Origin: Pontibacter ramchanderi
Lineage (GTDB): Bacteria; Bacteroidota; Bacteroidia; Cytophagales; Hymenobacteraceae
Assembly (NCBI RefSeq): GCF_002846395.1
Contig: NZ_PJMU01000001.1
Location: forward strand, 1,054,001-1,118,000
Length of the DNA stretch: 64,000 nt
Direction: 5' to 3'
Position numbers and translations under genes: made by a program. The notes below the pieces were generated by a model. The model did not search any database and was not told the DNA's origin. It was given only the letters and a program-made list of their open reading frames with translations. Of this stretch, positions 26,874 to 34,583 are shown piece after piece. Positions within the stretch are counted from its first letter, which is position 1, and each line of letters starts with the position of its first letter.

Positions 26874-27482
26874 ATGAAAACTATACTGGTTATTACCTCC
26901 CTGGTTATCTTCTCGTTCATCATGTTTCTTTCACCGTTTTCGAAAGGGCGCCCTGATACAAAGCAGGCTAGCTTTGACACCATGCTGCAAGGAGATAAAG
27001 AACAGCTTAAACTGGGGGAGCACCTGGTCACGATTGCCGCCTGCCACGATTGTCATACGCCTAAAAAGATGACAGACAAAGGTATGGAAATGGACTTCTC
27101 AAAAGCTTTGTCCGGTCATCCGGCTACTTTGCCGCCTCCTGATATAAACCGCGAAGAGGTAGAAAAGAAAGGCCTGGTGGTAACACAGACGCTGACCGCC
27201 TGGGTGGGGCCCTGGGGAATTTCTTACGCTGCCAACTTAACTTCAGATGAGACCGGTATAGGTAACTGGACCGAAAAGCATTTTTTTACAGCTATCAGGC
27301 AGGGCAAGCACAAGGGACTGGAAACTTCGCGCATGCTGTTGCCACCAATGCCCTGGGACATGTACAAAAATATGACGGACGAGGAATTAAGGGCCGTTTT
27401 CGCCTACCTGAAATCTACAAAGCCAATTAAGAATGTGGTGCCAGCCCCTCAGCCTCCAGTAGCGGCTGCAGAAAGAAAGTAG
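26874..27482 (+). CDS. c-type cytochrome, exported
   Basis: A 202-residue protein with an N-terminal hydrophobic segment (residues 2-20) acting as signal or anchor, and one heme c site CHDCH (Cys57, Cys60, His61). The distal Met ligand is likely in RMLLPPMPWDMYKNM (around residue 160). The segment after it, TDEELRAVFAYLKSTKPIKN, is the conserved C-terminal helix of cytochrome c folds. Similar single-heme periplasmic proteins accompany dehydrogenases, but the neighbours here do not show the electron partner. The end is followed by a decayed esterase gene. Confidence 0.92.
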   Translation: MKTILVITSLVIFSFIMFLSPFSKGRPDTKQASFDTMLQGDKEQLKLGEHLVTIAACHDCHTPKKMTDKGMEMDFSKALSGHPATLPPPDINREEVEKKGLVVTQTLTAWVGPWGISYAANLTSDETGIGNWTEKHFFTAIRQGKHKGLETSRMLLPPMPWDMYKNMTDEELRAVFAYLKSTKPIKNVVPAPQPPVAAAERK

Positions 27483-27615
27483 CGTTCCTAAATTAACATC
27501 ACACACCACAGTAATCCCTCTCCTACCAGAGTATTTTTTCAGGCATCAAGCACCACTGCAAACCTAGCGGCAGCAAGGGGCTTTTAGTTGCGCCGCCACT
27601 TGCCTACCCATAAAC

Positions 27616-27919
27616 GTGTCTATCAGATATGCCTCGGCTCCTACTACTTATACTTACTGGCTGACGCACAACAAACTGCCTGCGCAGAAAGAAAGCAAGA
27701 AAGTGCTCAGTGTGCGAATAAGAAGGACCACACCTCCGTCACGGTTCAGGATTAAGCAACAATGGCATTACGGTCTCGCTTATCACGGTCGAAAACGGAG
27801 GCCATACCTGGCCAGGCAGCGCTCCCTTCAACATCGGCTACCCCCTGGGCAATACCAGCACCGACATCGATATAAATGAGGTTATGTGGCGCTTTTTCGA
27901 CAAGAACCGGCAGCGATAA
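27616..27919 (+). pseudogene. Decayed C-terminal fragment of a PHB-depolymerase/LpqC-like esterase
   Basis: No intact ORF exists, but three frames together read like one protein end. Frame of the ATG at 27616 gives YWLTHNKLPAQKESKKV; a shift gives NKKDHTSVTVQD; another shift gives NNGITVSLITVENGGHTWPG and then NTSTDIDINEVMWRFFDKNRQR to the stop at 27917-27919. ENGGHTWPG carrying the catalytic His and the DINxxExxWxFF tail are typical of the LpqC/PHB-depolymerase family. The catalytic Ser region is missing. At least two frameshifts are needed, so it is a pseudogene. Confidence 0.75.
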
Positions 27920-27935
27920 GGTATAGGCAGGTATA
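27919..27935 (+). repeat. Two adjacent AGGTATA motifs at the pseudogene stop
   Basis: AGGTATA at 27919-27925 and CAGGTATA at 27928-27935, spaced two bases apart, directly on the pseudogene stop codon. Tandem arrangement like that at 8473. Confidence 0.85.
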
Positions 27936-27984
27936 GCAGGTCAACTGCAAGAAGGCAGGTGCGTTGCTATACCTTGAAAACCAG

Positions 27985-28013
27985 AAGGGGCTACCGCCAG
28001 CAGGCAGCCCCTT
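27985..28013 (-). terminator. Terminator after the YceI gene
   Basis: AAGGGGCT (27985-27992) pairs with AGCCCCTT (28006-28013). On the minus strand the arm is followed by CTGGTTTTC, weak in T, 33 bases after the stop of the YceI gene. Confidence 0.6.
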
Positions 28014-28045
28014 CCCTAAAACACTTTTCCTTCACTTTACCGAAG

Positions 28046-28651
28046 CTATTTCCTGTTTGCCGTCAGGTCGAAGTGTATGTCCACCTCCGGCAGGATGTGG
28101 TGGTCGCCCAGCGCTGGATCAGTCGCGTAGGTCATGCCCCATTTGGTTCTGTCCAGCTTAAAGCTTGCCTCCAACTCCAGCTTGCTTCCCTGCAGGTTAA
28201 TGTTGGCCGGAAACGCGATCGGGTGGGTCTGTCCGAGCATGGTAAAGTCGCCGGTCACGGTATAGTTGGCCCCCTCCGAGACCCTGGCAAGCGGCTGCAC
28301 CTTCGTGATGCGGAAGGAGGCCGTCGGGTGCAGCGCCAGGTTGAAGAAGTCGGGGCTCTTGAGGTGATCGAGCAGCACGGGCTTCACCTCGTCAGGCAGG
28401 TCGAAGTTCGCTATCGTCGCTATTGGAACAGTGAAGGTGCCGGACGTTACCTGGCCATCCACCACCTGGATGTCCTGGCTTTGCACCCGGAAGGAGCCGT
28501 CGTGGTACAGCGCCGGGCTGTAGCCTTTCCATATTACTTTCGAGTTACTTTCTTCCAGGGCAAAGGTGCTTTTGCTCAGCTCCTCGTCTTCGCAGCTGGT
28601 CAGGGAAAGGGCACTAAAAAGAACACACGCAGCTAACATTACTTTTTTCAT
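28046..28651 (-). CDS. YceI-family lipoprotein
   Basis: A 201-residue envelope lipoprotein: leader with lipobox SLTSC (Cys20), then a YceI-like lipocalin-type beta-barrel. Family blocks are SKVIWKG, VPIATIANFDLPDEVKPVLLDHLKSPDFFN, PTASFRITK, and a GDFTMLGQTHPIAFPANI segment. YceI proteins bind long isoprenoid or lipid ligands in the periplasm. The gene seems monocistronic. The region upstream contains the second cluster of palindromic repeats. Confidence 0.9.
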   Translation of the reverse strand: MKKVMLAACVLFSALSLTSCEDEELSKSTFALEESNSKVIWKGYSPALYHDGSFRVQSQDIQVVDGQVTSGTFTVPIATIANFDLPDEVKPVLLDHLKSPDFFNLALHPTASFRITKVQPLARVSEGANYTVTGDFTMLGQTHPIAFPANINLQGSKLELEASFKLDRTKWGMTYATDPALGDHHILPEVDIHFDLTANRK

Positions 28652-28761
28652 GGTTTTATTTTGTTTGAGGTTTGAAATGATTTGGTTTTAATGATTGGGA
28701 ATAGGCGATGATGCGGGTTTTTGGTTTTGCCACCTTTCACCTTTTGGGAATCGGTTTTGGG

Positions 28762-28793
28762 AAACTGTCCCCTTGAGGGGACCATAGGGGTGT
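28762..28793 (+). repeat. Palindromic repeat copy 6
   Basis: AAACTGTCCCCTTGAGGGGA then CCATAGGGGTGT. Same orientation and nearly the same sequence as copies 2 and 4; about 5 kb away from the DUF559 gene. Confidence 0.9.
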
Positions 28794-28842
28794 AAGGCTA
28801 CGGAGCAGGAGTCGGCAAATGACGGTGAAACAGCAGGTGTAA

Positions 28843-28871
28843 ACACCCCTATAATCCCCTCAAGGGGATAG
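28843..28871 (-). repeat. Palindromic repeat copy 7
   Basis: ACACCCCTATAATCCCCTC then AAGGGGATAG, reverse orientation, forming an inverted pair with copy 6 about 50 bases away. No gene lies between them. Confidence 0.88.
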
Positions 28872-28912
28872 TTTTGTTAAATGCCGGTTGGGGAAATCCT
28901 CACAGATGTAAA

Positions 28913-28975
28913 ACACCCCTCTTGACCTGCGGTCGCAAGTTTCGACTCTCGTCTCACTTGTCCTCAAGGGGATAG
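28913..28975 (-). repeat. Palindromic repeat copy 8, long variant
   Basis: ACACCCCTCTTGACC at the left and TCCTCAAGGGGATAG at the right with an insert of about 35 bases (a CTGCGGTCGCAAG-type stem in it). It matches the plan of the long copy at 23935. Confidence 0.75.
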
Positions 28976-29028
28976 TCCTCTTCTTGAGTCTGCAGGCTCG
29001 CCAGCTATTCCTTGCTGACGGCCCACCT

Positions 29029-29448
29029 CTACACCGCCCTATTGCCAGGTATAGCTTTTCTGTTCACCAGCGCCAGGCCCAAAGCAAGCACAAAAAACAC
29101 TGACTCTATCAGCAGCCACTGGTTTCCGAAATCGCCCAGGGCGCCTTCCGCGAAAATGGTGATGGTGCGCGACAAGGCGTAGAAGCCCCAGAGCAGGCAC
29201 AGAAACAGCAGGCCGCTTTGGGTGTCGCGCCACATCAGGTAGATCAGGCTCAGGAAGAGCGTCATGCCAACGCCACCATACACCCCACGAATGGAGCTGA
29301 AGGCATCGGTATTGTTGAGCTGCACCTGTACCAGGTCCATCACGGCCTGCGGGTTGGCAAAGGCCATCAGGCTAACAGACAGGAGGCTGAGCGCCGAGAG
29401 GAGAATGAAGCCTTTGGAGGCTAGGGTTACGGTTCTTTGCGTCTTCAT
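29029..29448 (-). CDS. DUF4345 family membrane protein
   Basis: A 139-residue protein with four membrane segments (about residues 12-30, 55-73, 78-98, 108-130) and the family block SIRGVYGGVGMTLFLSLIYLM. DUF4345 proteins are uncharacterised and widespread in Bacteroidota. It lies 75 bases downstream of a Crp/Fnr-type gene on the same strand, so the regulator may control it. The stop is followed by the left side of the repeat cluster at 28975. Confidence 0.85.
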   Translation of the reverse strand: MKTQRTVTLASKGFILLSALSLLSVSLMAFANPQAVMDLVQVQLNNTDAFSSIRGVYGGVGMTLFLSLIYLMWRDTQSGLLFLCLLWGFYALSRTITIFAEGALGDFGNQWLLIESVFFVLALGLALVNRKAIPGNRAV

Positions 29449-29523
29449 AACATGCTTTTGTTTAAGTTGATGTTACAAAGGTGGCGTGCCCCGGAAAGAC
29501 TATTCTTGGTAAATACCAAGATT

Positions 29524-30108
29524 TCAGATGCGCACTTTGTTGAGCAGTTTGCTGAAGTTGGTCGGGTCGATGCCCAGGTAATTAGCCAGGTACTTATGCG
29601 GCACCAATTGCAGGATGTGGGGACTGCGCTGCAGCAGTTTCCGGAAGCGCTCCTCAGAGGTATAACACTGCAGCTCAACAAGCCGCGCCAGCAAACCCGA
29701 CAGGCTGTGGCTCAACCCTTCCCGGATCATGGATTCGATGGCCGGCCTGGTCTGCATGAGCCGTTGCAGCTCCGGGTATGGCGCTCTCAGGAAAACGGAG
29801 GGCGTCAGGGTTTCATAATAGTAACGGGAAGGCTGCTGCAGCATAAAGGAGTCGAGCACGCCGCCAAAGGACGGGGAATAGGTGAACACCAGCGTCGCTT
29901 CCCGGTCCTGGTCGTCGAAGTAATACACGCGCTGCACCCCATCGGCCACAAAGTACAGGTAATGCTCCACCTCGCCTACCATGGTCAGGGGTTCCTTCCG
30001 TTTGGCCACATGGCGGCTCCAGACAGCCGCAAACGCCTCCCAGTCCTCCTCTGGCAAAGGGCGGATGCCGGTCACGAGTTGCTGTAGCTGCTGCAGTTCT
30101 TGGTCCAT
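29524..30108 (-). CDS. Crp/Fnr family transcriptional regulator
   Basis: A 194-residue regulator. The N-terminal cyclic-nucleotide-type beta-roll spans about residues 25-120 (EHYLYFVADGVQRVYYFDDQ). The C-terminal helix-turn-helix is HKYLANYLGIDPTNFSKLLNKVR (residues about 172-194). Unlike canonical Crp, the DNA-binding domain is reduced and no cAMP-specific RxS motif is evident, which is common in this Bacteroidota subgroup. Fnr-type cysteines are also absent. It is 75 bases upstream of the DUF4345 gene on the same strand, its likely target. Confidence 0.9.
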   Translation of the reverse strand: MDQELQQLQQLVTGIRPLPEEDWEAFAAVWSRHVAKRKEPLTMVGEVEHYLYFVADGVQRVYYFDDQDREATLVFTYSPSFGGVLDSFMLQQPSRYYYETLTPSVFLRAPYPELQRLMQTRPAIESMIREGLSHSLSGLLARLVELQCYTSEERFRKLLQRSPHILQLVPHKYLANYLGIDPTNFSKLLNKVRI

Positions 30109-30240
30109 ACCTGTGGATGTTGGGCTTGCTTATACCTGCAATTTAGTTTGAATTGCGAGCTCTGCAAATGCTATTTTGAGCACCATGGCCAGCAACCCTG
30201 GCGCAGGTATGCGATCCGGTCTTTTGCTTACCTATGTCGC

Positions 30241-30308
30241 TATACCTGAACGAGCCGCTATACCTGATTTATCGCTATCTTGGCAGGAAATCACACATGC
30301 TATACCTG
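30241..30308 (+). repeat. Three TATACCTG motifs before and inside the TruA start
   Basis: TATACCTG occurs at 30241-30248, 30259-30266 and 30301-30308 within 68 bases. The first two are upstream of my chosen start; the third is inside the reading frame of truA. Confidence 0.9.
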
Positions 30309-31127
30309 AGCGGCAACTTGCGTTACTTCTTTCATATCGGCTACGACGGCACCCGTTTCCATGGCTGGCAACGACACCCCTACGGCATCGGCGTGCAGCA
30401 GGTGCTGGAAACGGCTTTGCAGAAGATTCTGAAACAGCCCGTCGCGATCGTGGGTTGCGGCCGGACAGATGCCGGGGTGCATGCGAGCCAGTTCTTCTTT
30501 CACCTGGATGTGGCCCGGCCATGGGAATTCGACATGCTGTTCCGGCTGAACAAAGTGTTGCCGCCCGATATTGCCGTGTTCGATATCCTGCCGATGGAGG
30601 GCCTTCCCCATGCCCGTTTCGACGCCAGCCAGAGGAGCTACGACTATCTGCTCCATACCTACAAAGATCCGTTTCTGCATGGGGCAAGCGCCTTGTACCT
30701 GCTACCGGTCCTGAACCTGGATGCCATGCAGGCGGCCGCAGCCCTGCTCCCGCTTTACCAGGATTACCGGAACCTTTGCCTCACCCCGGCCGAGCACGAC
30801 AGCACCCTTTGCCATATTACAGCGGCCGGTTGGTCCGTAAACCCGCAGGGCGACAGGCTGCGTTTTCATATCTCGGCCAACAGGTTCCTGAGCCGCATGA
30901 TCCGCATTCTGGTAGGCCAGCTGCTGCAGGTGGGAACCGGCGCGCTCAGCCTGCCTGAGTTCGAAAGTTACCTGGCGCTGGAGCGAGCCCCCAAGCACCT
31001 GAGCCCGGCCTACCCGCAGGGGCTATACCTGTCCAAGGTAAGCTACCCTTTCCTCAACCTGCCGCCCCGCCCTGCTTTCCTTCCCATCGGCCATCCGGAA
31101 AAAGCGGTTGGCTGGCAGAGTTTCTGA
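30297..31127 (+). CDS. truA: tRNA pseudouridine synthase A
   Basis: A 276-residue pseudouridine synthase that modifies positions 38-40 of tRNA anticodon stem-loops. Family motifs: FHIGYDGTRFHGWQRHP (residues about 12-28) and the catalytic-aspartate motif GCGRTDAGVHA near residue 54; the second half holds LVGQLLQVGTGALS. I chose the ATG at 30297, where AGGAAA precedes it, over 30234, which would add 21 residues of repeat-derived sequence outside the family alignment. It is convergent with DUF3616, with two bases between stops. Confidence 0.92.
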   Translation: MLYLSGNLRYFFHIGYDGTRFHGWQRHPYGIGVQQVLETALQKILKQPVAIVGCGRTDAGVHASQFFFHLDVARPWEFDMLFRLNKVLPPDIAVFDILPMEGLPHARFDASQRSYDYLLHTYKDPFLHGASALYLLPVLNLDAMQAAAALLPLYQDYRNLCLTPAEHDSTLCHITAAGWSVNPQGDRLRFHISANRFLSRMIRILVGQLLQVGTGALSLPEFESYLALERAPKHLSPAYPQGLYLSKVSYPFLNLPPRPAFLPIGHPEKAVGWQSF

Positions 31128-31129
31128 CC

Positions 31130-32218
31130 CTACTCCACTACCCGCAATACATCCGCCAGCACATCGTTTTCGCCCACAGTGCGTTCTTCGGTCGGACTGT
31201 CGAACACCACCAGCATCTGTTTATCGTCGAGCAGGGTGAGCCCTTCGGCTTTGTCTTTGCCGGAATTTTCGCCAGAGCCGTGCGGCACTTCGTTTAGTCG
31301 CTCCAGTTCGTTGTTGTGCACTACCTGCTCGTTGTCTCCGTTCACGGCGTTGCGCCAGCGGTAAATGGCAATCACGCCGTCCAGGTCCATGGTGGGGCCG
31401 GCCAGCAGGTACATGTCCTTGCCAGAAATGCGCAGCTCCCGAATGCCTTTGCCCCGAAGGTTCAGAAAGTGCTTCCGGTAAGGTTTCTTTTTGGAGAGCT
31501 GTTTCAGGCGCAGGATGCCCGCCTCGTCTTCCTCCGGCTCTACTTCCAGCACCATGGCCCAGCCGCGCAGCACCGGACCGCGCAGCCCAATGAAGATGCG
31601 GCTGCCGTGTACGGCCAGTCCTTCAATGTCGAAGCCGTTGTCTTTGCCGGGGATGTTCATGAAGGGCGCGATGTGCTCGTCCTGCTCCATCAGCTCGGTT
31701 AACAGATTGCTGGATTTGTCGCCCCGCAACTGCCCCGCCCGCAGCATGTTGCCGGGCTTGTCCGGATCTTCCACTTCTTTGTGCAAGGTATATGCCCCTG
31801 TTTTCGGGTCCTGCAGCATAGGGATGCGGGCCAGGATGTAGCGGTTCGGGTCGCTCTTGATCTTCGACAGGCGCTTGATCTGTTCCGGAATGGAATCGTG
31901 CCGCTTCGGTTTCTTCCGCTTCAGGCTGTGGGAACCCACCAGCCAGAGGTAATGATCGGCCATGCCCATGCCTTCAATGTCGATCTCGCTCCTGTCCTGC
32001 GCCGGCAGGTCCAGGTAGTCGTAGATGTCAAAGGACCGGTGCTCGCCGAAAGTGCCGTCAGACAGGCGGGTGAGGCGCTCGATGGTGGTCCGTTCATCGC
32101 AGCTCAGCCACAGGTTATCGCCTAGCAGCAGGGCCGTCGAAAGTCCGTCACGCACATGCTTTCCTTCAGTATTCAGGCTCAGGTCGGGTGAAAAGCTCAG
32201 TTTGATTTGTTCAGTCAT
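31130..32218 (-). CDS. DUF3616 family protein
   Basis: A 362-residue protein recognised by DNLWLSCDERTTIERL, DIEGMGMADHYLWLVGSHSLKRKK (about 80-103), and the paired GFDIEGLAVHGSRIFIGLRGPVLRG (about 200-224), in which repeated DIEGxA motifs suggest a beta-propeller-like fold. The family is of unknown function; a periplasmic or cytosolic phytase-like role has been guessed for relatives but I see no proof. No signal peptide is visible. It is a stand-alone gene. Confidence 0.85.
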   Translation of the reverse strand: MTEQIKLSFSPDLSLNTEGKHVRDGLSTALLLGDNLWLSCDERTTIERLTRLSDGTFGEHRSFDIYDYLDLPAQDRSEIDIEGMGMADHYLWLVGSHSLKRKKPKRHDSIPEQIKRLSKIKSDPNRYILARIPMLQDPKTGAYTLHKEVEDPDKPGNMLRAGQLRGDKSSNLLTELMEQDEHIAPFMNIPGKDNGFDIEGLAVHGSRIFIGLRGPVLRGWAMVLEVEPEEDEAGILRLKQLSKKKPYRKHFLNLRGKGIRELRISGKDMYLLAGPTMDLDGVIAIYRWRNAVNGDNEQVVHNNELERLNEVPHGSGENSGKDKAEGLTLLDDKQMLVVFDSPTEERTVGENDVLADVLRVVE

Positions 32219-32315
32219 GCGGTAAGTTTAAGTTCAGGTTCTACCTGTACTGGTTAACATACGCATGGCGGCAGTCAGCGGCACAAGGAAATGCGAAGTA
32301 CCTGCCGGAAACTAT

Positions 32316-32353
32316 AAAAGCGGGGCTTCAGGTCCATGACCAGCCCCGCTTTT
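32316..32353. terminator. Terminator after the SRPBCC gene
   Basis: AAAAGCGGGGCT (32316-32327) pairs perfectly with AGCCCCGCTTTT (32342-32353). On the minus strand the U-tract follows, 42 bases past the SRPBCC stop. Confidence 0.9.
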
Positions 32354-32394
32354 GCAGCATATTATTCACAATGATCGTCTTTAGCTCATTAACT

Positions 32395-32904
32395 TTAGGC
32401 TTCCTGTTTCTGGGCAGCCAGTAAGGCATCCAGTCCCTCCATAGCCGCTGTCAGGCCTTCTTTGAAGCCCATTTGGATGGTGGTTTCGAGCTGAGCCAGG
32501 TCATCGAACGTGATCAGGTTTTCAACCAGCGTTACCTCGTCCTGGGGCGTAAAGTTTACCTCCCACTTCGACTGCGGCATTGCGGGGTCTATCACTCCCG
32601 CTGCATCGGCAAAGCCATCCATGGCCGTAAAGCGTTTTTTCGGTTCGATGGTCTTGTAATTGGCCAGTGCCCAATGCTCTTCGCCTTCCGGACCAACCAT
32701 GGCGTAGTGCCAGTGGCCGCCTTCTCTGAAGTCCATTGTTTTGGTGCGGGCTTTCCAGGGTTTGGGCGCCCACCACTGGTCCAGTAGCTCGCTTTTGGTG
32801 TAAGCATCCCACACCAGCGGGAGTTCTGCGGCAAACTCTCTTTTAACGGTGATTGTTTTGTTTTCCTTGTTCACGGAAAACTCGAATTCCAGTTGTTTTT
32901 TCAT
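32395..32904 (-). CDS. SRPBCC / AHSA1-type ligand-binding protein
   Basis: A 169-residue START-like helix-grip protein: [48 protein letters not shown] is typical of AHSA1-type SRPBCC domains, ending [20 protein letters not shown]. The gene overlaps the ArsR stop by four bases (ATGA), the common arsR-SRPBCC arrangement in which the regulator controls a small ligand-binding partner. The ligand is not known. A strong terminator closes the two-gene unit. Confidence 0.92.
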   Translation of the reverse strand: MKKQLEFEFSVNKENKTITVKREFAAELPLVWDAYTKSELLDQWWAPKPWKARTKTMDFREGGHWHYAMVGPEGEEHWALANYKTIEPKKRFTAMDGFADAAGVIDPAMPQSKWEVNFTPQDEVTLVENLITFDDLAQLETTIQMGFKEGLTAAMEGLDALLAAQKQEA

Positions 32905-33221
32905 GGCTTATTTGTTTTTAGGTTTGATAATACATGGTCGAGTTCGCTGAAACGGTCTTCCCAGATCTTCCTGAACTGTTCCAGCCACTTGTCTATTTCC
33001 TTCATCTTCGAAACTTCCAGCTGATAGTAAATCTCACGCCCCTGCTGCTCCTGTTTCACCAGCTGGCACTCTGTCAGGATCTGCAGGTGCTTGGAGACAG
33101 CCTGCCTGCTGGTGTCAAAATGTTCGGCAATAGCATTTGGCGTCATGGCCTGCAGGGCAATCAACCCAATAATGGCTCTTCGGGTAGGGTCTGCTATCGC
33201 CTGGAAAACGTCTCTTCTCAT
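32901..33221 (-). CDS. ArsR-family winged-helix repressor
   Basis: A 106-residue repressor: [40 protein letters not shown] holds the HTH, followed by the wing [16 protein letters not shown]. It lacks the CxC metal site of ArsR/CadC, so it responds to something other than metal. It is cotranscribed with the SRPBCC gene through a 4-base overlap. Two tandem 16-bp dyads (33239-33254 and 33265-33280) lie immediately upstream, predicting autorepression. Confidence 0.93.
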   Translation of the reverse strand: MRRDVFQAIADPTRRAIIGLIALQAMTPNAIAEHFDTSRQAVSKHLQILTECQLVKQEQQGREIYYQLEVSKMKEIDKWLEQFRKIWEDRFSELDHVLSNLKTNKP

Positions 33222-33238
33222 TTCTTAATTCTCAATAT

Positions 33239-33254
33239 GCAACCGTTTGATTGC
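33239..33254. promoter_or_regulatory. ArsR operator candidate, proximal dyad
   Basis: GCAACCGTTTGATTGC, a 16-bp dyad of form GCAAC-N6-[AG]TTGC 18 bases upstream of the arsR start. It matches the second copy at 33265 in length and arms. Confidence 0.65.
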
Positions 33255-33264
33255 TAATATACGC

Positions 33265-33280
33265 GCAACTATTCGGTTGC
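33265..33280. promoter_or_regulatory. ArsR operator candidate, distal dyad
   Basis: GCAACTATTCGGTTGC, a perfect GCAAC/GTTGC pair with six bases between. It starts exactly 26 bases from the proximal dyad, close to the position of the minus-7 region (AATAATTTGTGC on the minus strand). Confidence 0.68.
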
Positions 33281-33505
33281 ACAAATTATTTTTAAATTAT
33301 TTTTTATAATATCCTGAAAAAGTTACTGTTGTGTGGCACATTATGCCCGTAGAGCTATACCTGCAGCAAGCACCGCAGTAGAAAAAACAAGGCTATACAA
33401 GCGCTCTTCAGCCCATGATACTCACGGCGCCTGAAGGTCAAAGGAAACGATACATTGCGTATATTTAGCGTACATACACCTTTGACTCACCTTAAAACCA
33501 AAACC

Positions 33506-34522
33506 ATGCAACCACTCCTCTCCTTTCGCCAGCTTTCTCCTCTCCAAAATGCCGGCAGCGCTGCCCCTTCCGTGGCCGACTACCACAACTACACCGGCAC
33601 AGAAAACGAGCTGAGCGGCGGTGCCCGTCGCATCACGATCAACACCCCAAAAGGCGATTTTTTTGTCTGGACGAAGCGGGTAGGCAATAACCCCACCATC
33701 AAGCTGCTGTTGCTGCATGGCGGACCGGGCGGTACGCACGAGGCTTTTGAGTGCTTCCAAAGTTACCTGCCCAGGGCAGGCATCGAGTTTTACTTCTACG
33801 ACCAGCTGGGCTCCCACTACAGCGACAAGCCCGACGACACCAGCCTCTGGGAAATAGACCGCTTTGTGGAAGAGGTGGAACAGGTGCGCCAGGCCTTACA
33901 ACTAGACAAGAGCAACTTTTACCTGCTGGGGCATTCCTGGGGTGGCATCTTAGCCATGGAATACGCACTCAAGTACCAGCAACACCTCAAAGGCCTGATC
34001 ATCTCGAACATGATGTCGAGTGTGCTGGCCTATAACCGCTATGCCGACGAGGTACTGGGTCCGCAGATGCCGGCCGAGGTACTCGCTGAGATAAAGCAGA
34101 TTGAAGCTGAGAACGACTTTGAGAACCCGCGCTACATGGAACTGCTGCTGCCGCATTTTTATACCCAGCACGCCCTGCGCATACCGCTGGAGCAGTGGCC
34201 GGACCCGGCACTGCGCATGCTCGACCACATGAACCAGCAGGTATACGTGCAGATGCAGGGGCCAAGTGAGTTCGGCATCAGAGGCAACGCTTCGCTGCTT
34301 AACTGGGACCGCTCTCAGGATCTGGCAGGTATAAGCGTACCTACCCTCACCATCGGCGGTCAGCACGACACCATGGACCCCAAGCATATGGAGTGGATGG
34401 CCAAACAGTTCCCGGATGGCCGCTACCTGCACTGCCCCGAAGGCAGCCACATGGCCTTTTATGATGACCAGAAAACTTACTTTGAGGGGTTGGTGAATTT
34501 TATGAAGGACGTGGATCGGTAG
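33506..34522 (+). CDS. Proline iminopeptidase-type alpha/beta hydrolase
   Basis: A 338-residue cytoplasmic hydrolase of the prolyl aminopeptidase type. The oxyanion HGGPGG (HGGPGGTHEAF) is near residue 78, the nucleophile elbow GHSWGGILAMEYAL near 144 with Ser146, and GGQHDTMDP and PEGSHMAFYD carry the acid and the catalytic His near 317. The TTG at 33455 would add 17 residues, but the ATG at 33506 fits the family start better. It is monocistronic; no matching neighbour defines the substrate, though relatives cleave N-terminal proline or similar amides. Confidence 0.9.
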   Translation: MQPLLSFRQLSPLQNAGSAAPSVADYHNYTGTENELSGGARRITINTPKGDFFVWTKRVGNNPTIKLLLLHGGPGGTHEAFECFQSYLPRAGIEFYFYDQLGSHYSDKPDDTSLWEIDRFVEEVEQVRQALQLDKSNFYLLGHSWGGILAMEYALKYQQHLKGLIISNMMSSVLAYNRYADEVLGPQMPAEVLAEIKQIEAENDFENPRYMELLLPHFYTQHALRIPLEQWPDPALRMLDHMNQQVYVQMQGPSEFGIRGNASLLNWDRSQDLAGISVPTLTIGGQHDTMDPKHMEWMAKQFPDGRYLHCPEGSHMAFYDDQKTYFEGLVNFMKDVDR

Positions 34523-34583
34523 CCTTGCCATAACCTGTGCTATAGGAAAAGAGTAAATAGCTTAGAACTTTCGCTTTTTACTT

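Noticed and set aside
30241-30308. Three closely spaced TATACCTG words as a CRISPR or iteron array
   Set aside because: Spacing is irregular (18 and 42 bases), the units are only 8 bases, and the same word occurs singly all over the window.
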